From: Neiella holothuriorum
GTDB taxonomy: Bacteria; Pseudomonadota; Gammaproteobacteria; Enterobacterales; Neiellaceae
Assembly (NCBI RefSeq): GCF_019457915.1
Contig: NZ_JAHZSS010000005.1
Coordinates: 124,001 to 188,000, forward strand
Reading direction: 5' to 3'
Length of the DNA stretch: 64,000 bases
Part shown: positions 28,590 to 39,577 of the stretch, one piece after another
Numbering within the stretch: the first letter of the stretch is position 1
How the letters are laid out: every line of letters starts with the position of its first letter
Program-made: the position numbers and the translations under genes
The notes under the pieces: generated by a model
The model's input: only the letters and a program-made list of their open reading frames with translations
Told to the model about the DNA's origin: nothing
Databases searched by the model: none

Positions 28590-30524
28590 ATGTTTAAAGA
28601 CAATCCGCTGCTGGCGCAGCTGAAACAAGATATCCGTGAAAGCCTGCCAACGGCTGAAGGAACCATCAAAGCCACCGCCAAAGGTTACGGGTTCTTGGAA
28701 GTTGACCGCAAAACTAGTCATTTCATTGCCCCTCCGTTTATGAAAAAGGTGATGCATGGCGACAAAGTCAGCGCCGTGATCCGCAGTGAAAATGACAAAA
28801 CCCAAGCGGAGCCAGACAAACTCATACAACAAGCAGTCACTCGCTTTGTTGCCACGCTAGGTAGTCGCAATGGCAAATGGTTTGTGACCCCTGAAAACCA
28901 CAACATCAATATCAACATCAACGCCAAGGCCGATCTACAAGTGCCAACCAAGTTAGTTGAAGGTGATTGGGTTCTGGCTGAATTAAAACGTCACCCGTTA
29001 AATGGTGATAATAGTTTCTACGCTCACATCATTCATAAGATCGCCGCAAAAGATGATCCTTATGCCGCTTGGCAATGCACCCTCGCTCGCCATAATTTGC
29101 CGGTTGTAGAGCCCGAACTACCTGAGCAACTTGCGGTTATTGACGAAGGTCTTGCCCGCGAGGATTTAACCAAGCTGCGCATGTTCACCATTGATGGTGA
29201 ATCAACGCGCGATATGGATGACGCTCTCGCCATAGAAACAACCGAATCTGGCTGGCGCCTTACCGTTGCTATTGCTGATCCGACAGCCTATATCGAAGCC
29301 GGCTCAACCTTGGATTTAGCTGCTCGCGACCGTGCCTTTACGGTGTATTTACCCGCTCGCAATGTCAGTATGATCCCGTCTCGTCTCAGTGAAGAGCTTT
29401 GTTCTTTAGTGGCCAACGAAGATCGTCCCGCGGTTGTTGCCACCTTAGAAATTACTAAAGATGGCACCCTGACAGGCGAGCCTAAGCTTTGCTTGGCTAC
29501 CGTTCGTTCCCATTACAAATTAGCGTACGACAAGGTATCGGACTGGTTGGAGAAAACGGGTGATTGGCAGCCAGAAGATGGCGAGTTAGAAACCCAACTG
29601 CAAGCCTTGCATGCGATGACCCAAGCCCGCGTCAATTGGCGTAATGAACATGCAATCACCTTCCCCGATCGCCCAGACTATCGTTTTGAGTTAAACCAAG
29701 ATGCCAGCGTGAAAGCCGTTCATGCCGAGCACCGTCGTATAGCCAATAGCATGATTGAAGAGTCGATGATTGTGGCCAACATTGCGGTCTCTACTTGGCT
29801 ACGGAACCACAGTGACAAAGCCGTTTATAACGTTCATCTAGGCTTTGAAGACGAACAACTCGACGCGGCGGTCGCCCTCATTAGCGAACATGGTGGTGAA
29901 GCCTCTGCCGAGTCATTGAAGTCGCTCTCCGGTTTCTGCCAATTGCGCCGTTGGCTCAACACACTGGAAACCGGCTATTTGGATTCGCGCTTGCGTAAAT
30001 TCCAATCCTTTAGTGAAGTACAAGTAGAGCCAGGCCAACATTATGGTATGGGCTTGGATTGCTACGGCACGTGGACCTCGCCGATTCGTAAATATGGTGA
30101 CATGATCAACCACCGCTTAATCAAAGCAATTTTGCGCAAGGAATCTCAACTGCCACAACCGACAGCAGATGATGCTGAGCACCTCACCGAGCGCCGCAAG
30201 CGCAACCGGTTTGCGGAGCGTGATTTATCGGACTTCTTGTATGCTCAATACTTGCAACAAGCCTTGGCCGAGAAGCAGGAATTCAGTGCCGAAATTTTTG
30301 ATATCAATCGCGGCGGAATGCGCGCTCGCTTGGTGGCAAATGGCGCCATGGTATTTATTCCGGCACCAACCCTGCACGCCGATAAAAAACAGGTGAAAGT
30401 TAATGCTGATGAAGGCGTTATCTTGGTCGAAGGTGACGTAAAACATCGCTTGGCCGATGTGGTAACGGTTCGTTTGAGCGAGATTAAAGCGCTCAACCGA
30501 AGCTTAGTGGCCGAAATCATCTAA
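28590..30524 (+). CDS. rnb: Exoribonuclease II
   Basis: RNase II degrades single-stranded RNA processively from the 3' end. The 644-residue protein has two N-terminal cold-shock OB domains (TAKGYGFLEVD, GDWVLAELKRHP), then the RNB catalytic domain with TIDGESTRDMDDALAIE, which holds the Mg-binding aspartates, and a C-terminal S1 domain. YGTWTSPIRKYGDMINHRLI is the conserved RNB end motif. The length equals that of the Escherichia coli enzyme. A strong terminator follows. Confidence 0.97.
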   Translation: MFKDNPLLAQLKQDIRESLPTAEGTIKATAKGYGFLEVDRKTSHFIAPPFMKKVMHGDKVSAVIRSENDKTQAEPDKLIQQAVTRFVATLGSRNGKWFVTPENHNINININAKADLQVPTKLVEGDWVLAELKRHPLNGDNSFYAHIIHKIAAKDDPYAAWQCTLARHNLPVVEPELPEQLAVIDEGLAREDLTKLRMFTIDGESTRDMDDALAIETTESGWRLTVAIADPTAYIEAGSTLDLAARDRAFTVYLPARNVSMIPSRLSEELCSLVANEDRPAVVATLEITKDGTLTGEPKLCLATVRSHYKLAYDKVSDWLEKTGDWQPEDGELETQLQALHAMTQARVNWRNEHAITFPDRPDYRFELNQDASVKAVHAEHRRIANSMIEESMIVANIAVSTWLRNHSDKAVYNVHLGFEDEQLDAAVALISEHGGEASAESLKSLSGFCQLRRWLNTLETGYLDSRLRKFQSFSEVQVEPGQHYGMGLDCYGTWTSPIRKYGDMINHRLIKAILRKESQLPQPTADDAEHLTERRKRNRFAERDLSDFLYAQYLQQALAEKQEFSAEIFDINRGGMRARLVANGAMVFIPAPTLHADKKQVKVNADEGVILVEGDVKHRLADVVTVRLSEIKALNRSLVAEII

Positions 30525-30540
30525 CGTTGGTTTAAATTAA

Positions 30541-30570
30541 AAAAGGCGGCTCCTATGGGAGCCGCCTTTT
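30541..30570. terminator. Bidirectional terminator between rnb and the sensor kinase gene
   Basis: AAAAGGCGGCTCC-TAT-GGGAGCCGCCTTTT is a 13-base stem with A- and T-tracts on each side. It serves rnb on the plus strand and the convergent kinase gene on the minus strand. Confidence 0.92.
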
Positions 30571-30603
30571 TTATTGTTTATTAGCAACGAGCGCGGTGCA
30601 AGG

Positions 30604-32184
30604 CTAAGGCTTGTCTTCGTCAATCGCTCGGTGCTGCGAAGGAAAGGTAATCTCAAACTGGCAACCTTTCTCAAGGTTGGCCACAGAGACGCGACCATTC
30701 AATTTTGCGTGCACTAAGTTAAATAGAATATTCATGCCCAACCCGGAGCCGCCCTGACCACGTTTGGACGTGACAAACGGATCAAAGACACGATCAATAA
30801 TGTCTTTGGCAATGCCATGGCCATTGTCTTTGTAGACAAACTTCACTTCATTTTCATCTTCGGTCAGCACCATGGAGATCTCGCCATCGTCCATATCTTC
30901 AAAGCCGTGTTTATGCGAGTTCACCATCAAGTTGGTTAAGATTTGGTGCCAAACACCCGGGTAGGTTTTCAGCTCAACACTGTTGTCGACATCAATATTG
31001 ATTTTGTAATTTTCCCGCTTAAACACGGTTCGAATTGTGGCAACACTTTCAAGCAGCAGCTCTTTCATGTTGCATTCGAGCAAGGTGTCATTTGATTGGT
31101 TCACCGCCACAGATTTGAAATTACTAATCAATTCCACTGCGCGTCGTAAACTCTTATCAATCATGCCGCATGATTCAGTTTGCAGATCGAGGAATTTGGT
31201 CAACCGACCTTTGGTCAAGGTGCCGGCATCAACTTCCGAAACAATCGTGCGTAATCGCGCTGAAACGTTTGAATTGGCACTCACACAAACACCTAGCGGC
31301 GTATTAATTTCATGGGAAACACCCGCAACCAAGCTACCGAGCGATGCCATTTTTTCCGATTGAATCAAGCTGTCCTGCGCCATTTTCAGCTCTTCAATCG
31401 ACTGCTCGAGTAAGCGAGTACGCTCCTGTACCTTAGCTTCCAACCGAATATTCATTTGCTGAACTTGAGCTTCAGCTTGTTGCCGACGAATAATATCGCT
31501 GCGCAATGTTTCCCGCATTTGGTTCATGGATGTCACCAAGTCATCCAGCTCATCAGTACCTGTTCTGCGACGCTCTAACGACAACGGCACTTCTAAGTTA
31601 TCAATACTCAATTCGCGGCTATAGCTGGCAATTCGGTAGACATGGCGGGTAATGAGGTAATACACCAATGCGCCCATAAACAACGCGACGATTAAGGTGT
31701 TACCAAGCTGGCTTAACAAAATGAAACCCGCTTTTTGCTTCAAACGGCTGTAGATATCGTCGTAGTCAGCTTCAACCAACAAGGTACCAATGTGCTGGCC
31801 TTCGTAAATGAGGTCAAAGGATTTGGATGCATCGGGCAGCATCTGCGCATCACCGGCTTGATACACTTGGCCGAGTGGCGAGGTGATTTGTGCATGGCTA
31901 ATGTCGGGAAGGTTGACGATACCGATCAGGTGTTGAGCAACAATGTCGTCATTGACATCCCATAGGTTTAAGATCAAGGATTCAAGCTGGCTCGATTCAA
32001 TTGACTTAAATCGCAGCTGAATGCTCTCGATGTCATACACATAATCTCGATAAATTTGCGCTGCGGTGGAAAGCAGCGACAACGCAGTACTACAGATAAT
32101 GATGTAGATTAAGACCTTACGGCCTAATTTGTTACTGCTCCCCTGATGGGGGCTTGCCGTCAGTTTCATTGGTCGCTTAAACAA
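30604..32184 (-). CDS. Membrane sensor histidine kinase, orphan
   Basis: The 526-residue kinase has TM1 at about 24-44 and a periplasmic sensor region of about 100 residues. TM2 (about 152-175) is followed by a HAMP-like linker (ISLDN-type ELSIDNLEVPLSLERRR) and a coiled coil. The H-box is GVSHEINTPLG, the N-box LTNLMVNSHKHGF, and the G-boxes DNGHGI and GGSGLGMNI. The H-box ENTPLG style fits the HisKA family near NtrB/RegB-type kinases. No response regulator gene is adjacent, so its partner is elsewhere. The signal is unknown. Confidence 0.85.
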   Translation of the reverse strand: MFKRPMKLTASPHQGSSNKLGRKVLIYIIICSTALSLLSTAAQIYRDYVYDIESIQLRFKSIESSQLESLILNLWDVNDDIVAQHLIGIVNLPDISHAQITSPLGQVYQAGDAQMLPDASKSFDLIYEGQHIGTLLVEADYDDIYSRLKQKAGFILLSQLGNTLIVALFMGALVYYLITRHVYRIASYSRELSIDNLEVPLSLERRRTGTDELDDLVTSMNQMRETLRSDIIRRQQAEAQVQQMNIRLEAKVQERTRLLEQSIEELKMAQDSLIQSEKMASLGSLVAGVSHEINTPLGVCVSANSNVSARLRTIVSEVDAGTLTKGRLTKFLDLQTESCGMIDKSLRRAVELISNFKSVAVNQSNDTLLECNMKELLLESVATIRTVFKRENYKINIDVDNSVELKTYPGVWHQILTNLMVNSHKHGFEDMDDGEISMVLTEDENEVKFVYKDNGHGIAKDIIDRVFDPFVTSKRGQGGSGLGMNILFNLVHAKLNGRVSVANLEKGCQFEITFPSQHRAIDEDKP

Positions 32185-32320
32185 TCCCTGCCAGTGTTTA
32201 CACTACGAAGGTGCCATGTTCCCTCAGTATTGACAACTTTTGTTAGTGTCGCGAACCGATTTATAGTCTCCAGTCACATTCCTGCTATTTGTCATGGCGT
32301 TATCGGCCTGTTAAACAGCA

Positions 32321-32344
32321 AAAAGCCACCCGAAGGTGGCTTTT
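32321..32344 (-). terminator. Terminator downstream of glgP
   Basis: AAAAGCCACC-CGAA-GGTGGCTTTT is a perfect 10-base stem with a stable tetraloop, 28 bases past the glgP stop on the minus strand. It separates glgP from the sensor kinase gene. Confidence 0.9.
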
Positions 32345-32371
32345 AAAAAGTCTAACTGATTCAGTCAGTAC

Positions 32372-34948
32372 TTATTTAACACTACATTTGGTCAGGTTCC
32401 AGATGTTCTTCACATAGTCTTCAATCGAACGATCTGAGGTGAACTTGCCCATTTGCGCGGTATTCAAAATCGCGCTCTTAGCCCATGCTTTCTGATCTTT
32501 ATACATTTCATTAGCACGTTTATGCGCTTCAGAATACGCTTCAAAATCCGCCAGTACTAAATATGGGTCACCACCATCAAGCAAGCTGCGCTTGATAGCA
32601 GACAATGCACCTGGCTCACCTGGCGTGAAGTAGTCAGTGTCTAACCAATCCAACACGGCTTTGATCTCTGGGTTACCGTAGTAGTAATCCCAAGGATTGT
32701 AGCCTTTGGCTTTGGTTTCTTTCACTTCATCAACCGACAGGCCGAAGATAAACATGTTTTCTTCACCGGCTTCTTCCGCAATCTCAATATTCGCGCCGTC
32801 CATTGTACCTATGGTCAAAGCACCGTTGAGCGCCATCTTCATGTTGCCGGTACCGGATGCTTCATAGCCAGCCGTTGAGATCTGCTCAGACAAGTCAGCA
32901 GCAGGAATCATTTTCTCAGCCAAGCTCACGCGGTAGTTTGGTAAGAACACCACTTTCAACTTGTCTTTGATGCGCGGATCATTATTGATGCGATCAGCAA
33001 CTTTGTTGATAGTGAAGATGATTTCTTTAGCCAGTTTGTAGCCTGGAGCCGCTTTGGCGCCGAACAGGAATACCATCGGGTGGAAGTCCATATTCGGATT
33101 TTCCAGCAAGCGACGATACAAGGCCAAGATGTGTAGCAAGTTCAAGTGCTGACGCTTGTACTCGTGCAGACGCTTAATCAGAACATCAAAGATGGCATCC
33201 GGAGAAACTTCAACCCCCGTCAATTCGCGAATGGTGTTAACCAGCTCTAGCTTGTTTTCGCGCTTAGCTTGCATGTATTTCTTCTGGAACGCAGCTTTAC
33301 CAGCATGCGGAACCAGTTGCGTCAATTGGTCTAATTGACCCGGCCAGTCATCACCAATGGTCTCACTGATAAGCGAGCTCAAGCGTGGGTTACAAGCTTT
33401 CAACCAGCGGCGTGGTGTTACACCGTTGGTGACATTAACGAACTTCTCTGGCCATAGTGCATAGAACTCAGGGAATAGATCGGTTTTCACCAATTCCGAG
33501 TGAACGGCGGCAACACCATTGACTTTATATGAGCCAACCACACACAGGTTACCCATGCGGATCATGCGTTGCGCACCTTCTTCAATCAGTGACAACTTGA
33601 TCTTCTTGGCATCATCACCAGGCCACTTGGCTTCAACTTCGTCCAAGAAGCGGCGGTTAATTTCATAAATGATTTCAAGGTGACGTGGCAATACGCGCTC
33701 AAACAAGTAGACAGGCCACTTCTCAAGAGCTTCTGGTAGCAACGTGTGGTTGGTGTAAGCGAATGCTTCTTGGCAAATAGCCCAAGCGTCTTCCCACTTC
33801 AAGCCTTCTTCGTCCATAAACACGCGCATCAGTTCTGGAATTGCAACGGTTGGGTGAGTGTCATTCAACTGAATTACAATTTGTTTAGCGTATTGGCTGA
33901 AGTCGTTGCCATGAGCACGCTTGTAGCGACGCATGATATCTTTCAGTGAACAAGCACAGAAGAAGTACTGTTGAACCAAGCGCAGTTGTTTACCGGCTTC
34001 AGTTTCATCATTCGGATACAGAACTTTTGATACGGTTTCAGCTAAGTTTTGCTCGCCTTGTGCATCTTTATAGGCACCGGCATTAAACGCATCCCAATCA
34101 AAAAATTCAGACGCACGGCTTTCCCATAAACGCAAAATGTTAACGGTGGTGCCTTTATAGCCAACAATAGGAATATCCCATGGCACACCTTTAATAACGC
34201 TACCTGGGTGCCAAACTTTACGCAGGCTACCGTCTTGCTCGAAGACCGTCTCTACATAACCGAACAGCGGCACTTCTTGAGTTGATTCTGGACGACAAAT
34301 TTCCCAAGGGTTGCCGTACTCACGCCATGAATCAGCACGCTCAATTTGACGACCTTGCTGAATTGTTTGGCGGAATAAACCGTGCTCGTAGTGAATACCG
34401 TAACCAATCGCTGGGTAGTTCAGGCTAGCGAGTGAATCGATGAAACAAGCCGCTAAACGACCTAACCCGCCGTTGCCAAGCGCCATATCCGGCTCTTCTT
34501 CAGCCAGATCGGTAATATCATGTCCCAGTTCTTTTAGCGCTTGTGCGGCATTTTCAAACAGCCCTAAACTTTGCAGGTTGTTGCCCATCAGGCGTCCCAT
34601 CAGGAACTCTAGTGACAGGTAATGAACTGCACGGGTGTCTTTGTTGAGGTGAGTTTTTTGGGTGTAGCTTAAACGAGAGAATACCAACTCGTTAATGGCA
34701 GCAGCGGTAGCGCCCCACCAAGCCTTGTCAGATGCTTTTTCTGCATCAGTACCTAAAGTGGTGTTCAGGTGACGAACAATACTTTCTTTAAATTCTTCAA
34801 CGGAAACCTGAACCGCAAATTCTGTTTCAGCGTTACTAACAGCTGTTTTTTTAGCTGCAGGGGCTTTCTTAGCCGCAGGAGCTTTTTTGGTGGTTGTCGT
34901 CGTTTTTTTGCTGGCGGTGGTAGTGCCAGTAGCCTTTTTAATCGCCAT
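32372..34948 (-). CDS. glgP: Glycogen/alpha-glucan phosphorylase with Lys-rich N-terminal tail
   Basis: The 858-residue PLP enzyme releases glucose-1-phosphate from alpha-1,4-glucans. The family core is clear: [33 protein letters not shown], and the PLP-lysine region [15 protein letters not shown]. Residues 1-40 form an unusual extension of Lys, Ala, Thr and Pro ([20 protein letters not shown]), like a histone H1-type tail, which is absent from standard GlgP. Phosphoglucomutase, which uses the product, is the next gene upstream, so the two form a glycogen-use unit. Confidence 0.95.
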   Translation of the reverse strand: MAIKKATGTTTASKKTTTTTKKAPAAKKAPAAKKTAVSNAETEFAVQVSVEEFKESIVRHLNTTLGTDAEKASDKAWWGATAAAINELVFSRLSYTQKTHLNKDTRAVHYLSLEFLMGRLMGNNLQSLGLFENAAQALKELGHDITDLAEEEPDMALGNGGLGRLAACFIDSLASLNYPAIGYGIHYEHGLFRQTIQQGRQIERADSWREYGNPWEICRPESTQEVPLFGYVETVFEQDGSLRKVWHPGSVIKGVPWDIPIVGYKGTTVNILRLWESRASEFFDWDAFNAGAYKDAQGEQNLAETVSKVLYPNDETEAGKQLRLVQQYFFCACSLKDIMRRYKRAHGNDFSQYAKQIVIQLNDTHPTVAIPELMRVFMDEEGLKWEDAWAICQEAFAYTNHTLLPEALEKWPVYLFERVLPRHLEIIYEINRRFLDEVEAKWPGDDAKKIKLSLIEEGAQRMIRMGNLCVVGSYKVNGVAAVHSELVKTDLFPEFYALWPEKFVNVTNGVTPRRWLKACNPRLSSLISETIGDDWPGQLDQLTQLVPHAGKAAFQKKYMQAKRENKLELVNTIRELTGVEVSPDAIFDVLIKRLHEYKRQHLNLLHILALYRRLLENPNMDFHPMVFLFGAKAAPGYKLAKEIIFTINKVADRINNDPRIKDKLKVVFLPNYRVSLAEKMIPAADLSEQISTAGYEASGTGNMKMALNGALTIGTMDGANIEIAEEAGEENMFIFGLSVDEVKETKAKGYNPWDYYYGNPEIKAVLDWLDTDYFTPGEPGALSAIKRSLLDGGDPYLVLADFEAYSEAHKRANEMYKDQKAWAKSAILNTAQMGKFTSDRSIEDYVKNIWNLTKCSVK

Positions 34949-35163
34949 ACCAATTACCGTCCTAATGTGTGATTACCGAACTGGATATTTAGAGTAGACA
35001 CCTAGCCTTAGGTTCCTTACTAAATACTGCTGGCAACATAATAGGTGGCAAAACCTGCGTATGGCGCGATCTAGATCAACTCAAATCAGCACAATAACAA
35101 CCCAAAGCAACTTTAACATCACTTACTCAAGTTACTTTGGGTTTAGGTAAAAGTGAAACCGGT

Positions 35164-36816
35164 CTACAAGCCTGCTTTAGCAAAAGCCGCAGCAACAATA
35201 TCTTGTGCCTCTTGCTGGATTTGAGCCAAGTGCTCTTCACCAACAAAGCTTTCTGCATAAATTTTGTAGATTTCTTCTGTACCCGATGGGCGGGCGGCAA
35301 ACCACCCTTTAGCAGTTACAACTTTTAAGCCACCAATCGCTGCGCCATTGCCAGGAGCATGGGTAAGCTTAGCTGTAATCGCATCACCCGCAAGCGTATC
35401 GGCTTCAACCATATCTGCGGTCAAATTAGCCAACACATCTTTTTGTGCTGAACTCGCTGGAGCATCGATACGTTTGTAAACCGGCGCACCAAATTGTTCA
35501 ACTAAATCAAGATAATGCTGACCAGGATCTTTACCCGTTACTGCAGTAATTTCAGCGGCAAGCAAAGCCAGAATAATGCCGTCTTTATCGGTACTCCAGA
35601 CGGTACCGTCCATTCGTAAGAAGGAAGCACCCGCACTTTCTTCACCACCAAAACCGAAATCACCGGAGTACAGCCCATCAACAAACCATTTAAAGCCAAC
35701 AGGCACTTCTTTTAGGTTTTTGCTGAGTGAATTGGCAACGTAGTCAATCATTGAACTTGAAACCAGCGTTTTACCAATCGCCAAATCGTCACGCCATTGA
35801 GGACGATTGGTATAGAGGTACTGAATAGCAACGGCTAAATAGTGGTTCGGGTTCATCAAACCAACTGATTTGGTCACAATGCCGTGACGATCATAATCAG
35901 GGTCATTTGAGACCGCGACATCAAAGTCATCTTTGAGATCAATCAGGCTTGCCATTGCGTAAGGCGATGAACAATCCATACGGATCTTGCCGTCTTTATC
36001 CAGTGTCATGAAGCTGAACGTTGGGTCAACACGATCATTAACGACTTCAATATCCAAGCCATAGGTTTCTGCAATTGCTGGCCAAAATGCAATTCCGGAG
36101 CCCCCCATAGGATCAACACCAATTTTCACGCCGGCGTTTTTAATTGCGTCCATGTTGATGACATTTTTCAGATCATCCACGTACGGCTTCACATAGTCAT
36201 ACTCGACGCATAGGTTTGATTCCCATGCTTCATCAAATGGTGTGTAACCAATGCCTTCAAGCTCAGCGGCAATCAAATCGTTAGCGCGATTCTCAATCCA
36301 TTTGGTCGCAGTACTATCGGCAGGACCACCATTTGGAGGGTTATATTTGAAGCCACCATCCTGTGGTGGGTTATGCGATGGCGTGATCACCACGCCGTCA
36401 GCCAAGTTGGCTGGCTTCGACGCGTTGTGGCTCAAAATTGCATGAGAGATCACCGGCGTTGGCGTATAACCGCGGTCTTTTTGAACGCGAACTTCAACAC
36501 CATTGCCTACAAAAACTTCAATGGCTGAACAGAAGGCTGCTTCTGACAGCGCATGGGTATCCATTCCTAAATACAATGGCCCCAACGTTCCTTGCTCATT
36601 GCGGTAATCCACAATTGCTTGGCTAATTGCCAGAATGTGAGTTTCGGTGAACGACTGCTTTAAACTGGAGCCCCGATGACCCGATGTACCAAAGGCAACA
36701 TTGTGTTCGACCTTGGCTGGATCTGGTTTAGTCAGATAATAGTCAGTAAGTAAGCGCGGAACGCTGCACAAGTCCTGAGTTTGGGCTTTTTGCCCTGCTC
36801 TTGGGTGAATTGCCAT
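35164..36816 (-). CDS. pgm: Phosphoglucomutase (alpha-D-glucose phosphate-specific)
   Basis: Pgm interconverts glucose-1-phosphate and glucose-6-phosphate. The 550-residue protein from ATG 36816 ([17 protein letters not shown]), preceded by AAAGGAAAA, fits the family; the open frame to 36852 adds unlikely residues. Present are the phospho-serine loop [14 protein letters not shown], the Mg loop [11 protein letters not shown], the sugar loop [10 protein letters not shown] and the phosphate-binding end [10 protein letters not shown]. The gene follows seqA, as in other gammaproteobacteria (seqA-pgm), and precedes glgP. Confidence 0.97.
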   Translation of the reverse strand: MAIHPRAGQKAQTQDLCSVPRLLTDYYLTKPDPAKVEHNVAFGTSGHRGSSLKQSFTETHILAISQAIVDYRNEQGTLGPLYLGMDTHALSEAAFCSAIEVFVGNGVEVRVQKDRGYTPTPVISHAILSHNASKPANLADGVVITPSHNPPQDGGFKYNPPNGGPADSTATKWIENRANDLIAAELEGIGYTPFDEAWESNLCVEYDYVKPYVDDLKNVINMDAIKNAGVKIGVDPMGGSGIAFWPAIAETYGLDIEVVNDRVDPTFSFMTLDKDGKIRMDCSSPYAMASLIDLKDDFDVAVSNDPDYDRHGIVTKSVGLMNPNHYLAVAIQYLYTNRPQWRDDLAIGKTLVSSSMIDYVANSLSKNLKEVPVGFKWFVDGLYSGDFGFGGEESAGASFLRMDGTVWSTDKDGIILALLAAEITAVTGKDPGQHYLDLVEQFGAPVYKRIDAPASSAQKDVLANLTADMVEADTLAGDAITAKLTHAPGNGAAIGGLKVVTAKGWFAARPSGTEEIYKIYAESFVGEEHLAQIQQEAQDIVAAAFAKAGL

Positions 36817-36838
36817 TGGTTTTCCTTTGTAGGTCAAT

Positions 36839-37351
36839 TTATAAACTTTCAATTAATTGTGTTTGTCGTGCGGCATCCAAGCCGAGCACTTGGCATACTT
36901 CATTGAGTATGGCTTTTTTCTTGTCTGTGTTGTTGTTGGTGACAACCCAATACGGTGAACCTTCAATCGCTTTCGGGTTGGTGCTGCTGCCCGCCGCCAA
37001 TAATTCATTTTTGCTGGCAGCGAAGTACAAACGGTCACGGCCTCGAATCGAGGTTACGCCTGCAAATGCCTCGGGCGCTTCTTGATGAAGGTGAGCTAAG
37101 ATTAGTAAAAATCGGCCAACAACACCTTTCTGCTCTGCTAATAAATCAAGATCGAGATTTGCCAAATCAACCATAGCGGGCTTGGGCTCAGTAGCCACAG
37201 GCGTGACTGATTCAGCCACGTCAGGAGTCACCTGAGGCGAAGTCGACGGCATCAGTAATCGCCTTAAAATATCGGAAGCACTCTCTCCGATTTGTTGGGT
37301 TTGGCCGGCAATGTACTGATATAAATCATCATCAACTTCAATGGTTTTCAT
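36839..37351 (-). CDS. seqA: Replication initiation negative regulator SeqA
   Basis: SeqA binds hemimethylated GATC sites and sequesters new origins to prevent re-initiation. The 170-residue protein from ATG 37351 begins [20 protein letters not shown], then [13 protein letters not shown], which is the oligomerisation domain. The C-terminal DNA-binding part has [21 protein letters not shown] and [15 protein letters not shown]. The frame is open to 37381, but the chosen start matches the family. Its presence implies a Dam-methylating host. Confidence 0.96.
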   Translation of the reverse strand: MKTIEVDDDLYQYIAGQTQQIGESASDILRRLLMPSTSPQVTPDVAESVTPVATEPKPAMVDLANLDLDLLAEQKGVVGRFLLILAHLHQEAPEAFAGVTSIRGRDRLYFAASKNELLAAGSSTNPKAIEGSPYWVVTNNNTDKKKAILNEVCQVLGLDAARQTQLIESL

Positions 37352-37503
37352 AGATTTGGCTCTGGTTCTAGAACGGAACAAAGGGATTGGAAGCTAATTA
37401 TACATAGATGATGGCAAGCCCCAAAGCGAAGAGCCAATCTGATGATTGATGGATGCTATTAATTCGTCATAATAGTGGCCAAATATTTCATTGATACTTC
37501 ACC

Positions 37504-38268
37504 ATGCTCAACTTTAAAGACGTCGGCCACGGCGATCCCGTGCTTTTGATCCATGGCCTATTTGGCGATTTGAATAATCTCGGAAGCCTCGCTCGCGCCT
37601 TAGTTGAACAAGGCTTTCGGGTCATACAAATTGATACGCGCAATCATGGCGCGTCACCGACCTTAGACGGCATGGATTACCTGTCGCAGGCGGCCGACGT
37701 TAAGGCGTTACTGGCTCAGTTAAAACTTGCATCGGTCAAAGTCGTCGGTCACTCAATGGGCGGTAAAATAGCCATGCAATTGGCGTTGCAACAGCCGGAG
37801 CTTATTCAATGCTTAGTGGTGGCCGATATTGCGCCTGTGCCCTACCAGAGCCATCATGTGCAAGTCATCAAAGGCTTAAGAGCGCTGCAGCAAACCAACA
37901 CTGCAAACCGTAAAGAAGCGGACGCGTTACTCGCTCAATTTGTTGATGAGGTCGGCGTGCGTCAATTTTTATTGAAAAACTTAACCTGGTCAGACGCTAA
38001 ATGTCAGTGGCGTTTGCGCATAGAACAAGTATTAGCAGGTTACGACGATGTCATTGACTGGCCTAAAACCGATGTCAGTTTTGATGGCCCAACGCTGTTT
38101 GTGAAAGGTAGCGAATCTGAATATATTCTTGAGAGCCACCGCTCAGCAATTGGTCAGCACTTTCCAGCTGCCAAAGCTCGCATCATACAGGGTACAGGCC
38201 ACTGGCTTCATGCGCAGAAACCGGCTGACTTTAATCGAATCGTGTCAGCTTTCTTGGCCTCTAACTAG
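37504..38268 (+). CDS. ybfF: YbfF-type alpha/beta-hydrolase esterase
   Basis: The 254-residue alpha/beta-hydrolase has the oxyanion segment LLIHGLFGDLNNLG, nucleophile elbow VVGHSMGGKIAMQLA (Ser), and the His in GTGHWLHAQKP. YbfF hydrolyses acyl-CoA and short esters in vitro, and its cell role is not settled. It is divergent from seqA with about 150 bases between, the same layout as in Escherichia coli. Confidence 0.92.
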   Translation: MLNFKDVGHGDPVLLIHGLFGDLNNLGSLARALVEQGFRVIQIDTRNHGASPTLDGMDYLSQAADVKALLAQLKLASVKVVGHSMGGKIAMQLALQQPELIQCLVVADIAPVPYQSHHVQVIKGLRALQQTNTANRKEADALLAQFVDEVGVRQFLLKNLTWSDAKCQWRLRIEQVLAGYDDVIDWPKTDVSFDGPTLFVKGSESEYILESHRSAIGQHFPAAKARIIQGTGHWLHAQKPADFNRIVSAFLASN

Positions 38269-38313
38269 CGGCTTGTGCTATAGTCGCGCCTCCTAAATTT
38301 TGAATGATTTATT

Positions 38314-38550
38314 ATGCAGTCCAACTGGCTTATTGAGCATTGGCAAGAAATAGAAACTCTGGGCTTGTACCTGTTCTTTGCCATACTATTTTTCTTCATC
38401 GGCATGGCCATTTATGATGTGCTTAAACGCGGTAATGTACCCGTGTTCGGTCGAGTGATTGTTTGGCTGGTTTTATTTCTTGGTTGCGCAGGCTTTATTG
38501 CCAAAGGCGTAATCAAAGCATTCTTTTCGGCAACGGGCACCGGAGGTTAA
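38314..38550 (+). CDS. DUF2788-family small membrane protein
   Basis: The 78-residue protein has two membrane segments (about residues 17-36, LYLFFAILFFFIGMAIYDVL, and 47-68, VIVWLVLFLGCAGFIAKGVI). It fits the DUF2788 family, found next to ybfE in many gammaproteobacteria. The function is unknown. It ends three bases before ybfE and is likely in the same transcript. Confidence 0.8.
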   Translation: MQSNWLIEHWQEIETLGLYLFFAILFFFIGMAIYDVLKRGNVPVFGRVIVWLVLFLGCAGFIAKGVIKAFFSATGTGG

Positions 38551-38553
38551 GGG

Positions 38554-38838
38554 ATGGCCAAACAAATTGCAGATCGCACTACAATTGATCTGTTCAGCGA
38601 AGAAAAACGGCCTGGCCGCCCTAAGACCAACCCACTTCCTCGAGAAGTACAGATCAAAATTAACAAGCGTAATCAGCTACGCCGTGACAAAGACAACGGC
38701 CTGAAACGCGTAGAACTCAAGTTACATACCAATATGGTGGAGCAACTTGATCAACAGGCGAAAGCACTGGGCTTAAGCCGTGCAGCTTATATTGAGCAAC
38801 TGCTGCAAGAGAAAATGACATCAGATGACGCATCGTAA
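38554..38838 (+). CDS. ybfE: LexA-regulated protein YbfE
   Basis: The 94-residue protein has a ribbon-helix-helix-like C terminus (RVELKLHTNMVEQLDQQAKA, LGLSRAAYIEQLLQE) and a basic N terminus. It matches YbfE, named from its LexA control in Escherichia coli. I did not find a clear LexA box directly upstream here. It precedes fldA and fur in the conserved block. Confidence 0.88.
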   Translation: MAKQIADRTTIDLFSEEKRPGRPKTNPLPREVQIKINKRNQLRRDKDNGLKRVELKLHTNMVEQLDQQAKALGLSRAAYIEQLLQEKMTSDDAS

Positions 38839-38896
38839 ATGTGGTCTTCTGCGTAAACGATTTATCAAACCTAGAAAATAAAAGTAGGAATACACC

Positions 38897-39421
38897 ATGG
38901 CATTGGTTGGTATTTTTTTCGGTAGCGACACCGGCAATACAGAAAACGTCGCCAACATGTTGCAAAAGGAATTAGGCAAAGACATTTGTGATGTCCACGA
39001 TATTGCCAAAGCAACGAAGGAAGACATTGATCAGTACAGCTTCTTATTATTCGGTATTCCTACCTGGTATTACGGTGAAGCGCAATGTGACTGGGATGAC
39101 TTCTTCCCAGACCTAGAAGCGCTGTCATTTGAAGACAAGCTGGTAGGCATTTTCGGCTGTGGCGATCAGGAAGATTATGCAGAGTATTTCCTCGATGCCA
39201 TGGGCATGATCCGCGATATCGTTGAAGCTCGCGGTGCCACTCTCGTTGGTTTGTGGCCAACCGAAAGCTACGACTTTGAAGCATCGAAAGGCTTAGCCGA
39301 TGACGATCACTTTGTTGGTTTAGGGATTGATGAAGACCGTCAACCCGAGTTAACGGAAGAACGGATTAAGACCTGGGCCAAACAAATTTACGATGAAATG
39401 TGCTTGGCTGAATTGCAGTAA
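38897..39421 (+). CDS. fldA: Flavodoxin FldA
   Basis: This 174-residue FMN-binding electron carrier donates electrons to enzymes such as IspG/IspH and pyruvate formate-lyase activation. The FMN phosphate loop is IFFGSDTGNTENVAN, the ring-stacking loops are GIPTWYYGEAQCDWDD and FGCGDQEDYAEYF, and a long-chain insert is present. It lies before fur, as in enterics. A stem-loop follows at 39443. Confidence 0.97.
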   Translation: MALVGIFFGSDTGNTENVANMLQKELGKDICDVHDIAKATKEDIDQYSFLLFGIPTWYYGEAQCDWDDFFPDLEALSFEDKLVGIFGCGDQEDYAEYFLDAMGMIRDIVEARGATLVGLWPTESYDFEASKGLADDDHFVGLGIDEDRQPELTEERIKTWAKQIYDEMCLAELQ

Positions 39422-39442
39422 GCACCTCTATTTGTTTCATTT

Positions 39443-39477
39443 TTGCCGCAAGTTATTGCGGCAATTACAAATTTTTT
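39443..39477 (+). terminator. Terminator-like hairpin after fldA
   Basis: TTGCCGCAA-GTTA-TTGCGGCAA is a perfect 9-base stem with a T-rich stretch (ATTTTTTATT) about six bases later. It separates fldA from fur. Confidence 0.75.
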
Positions 39478-39533
39478 ATTGCTCTGAGTCAGAAAACACA
39501 CTGCTAGTCGGTTTATTTTAGTAAACCAACCAC

Positions 39534-39539
39534 TATAAT
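39534..39539 (+). promoter_or_regulatory. Likely -10 box of the fur promoter
   Basis: TATAAT lies 38 bases before the fur start codon. A -35 at 17 bases spacing is weak (GTTTAT). It is the clearest promoter element in the gap between the fldA terminator and fur. Confidence 0.5.
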
Positions 39540-39577
39540 GTGTCAATCTTGCAACGCCCTCACCTACAGGCATCATA

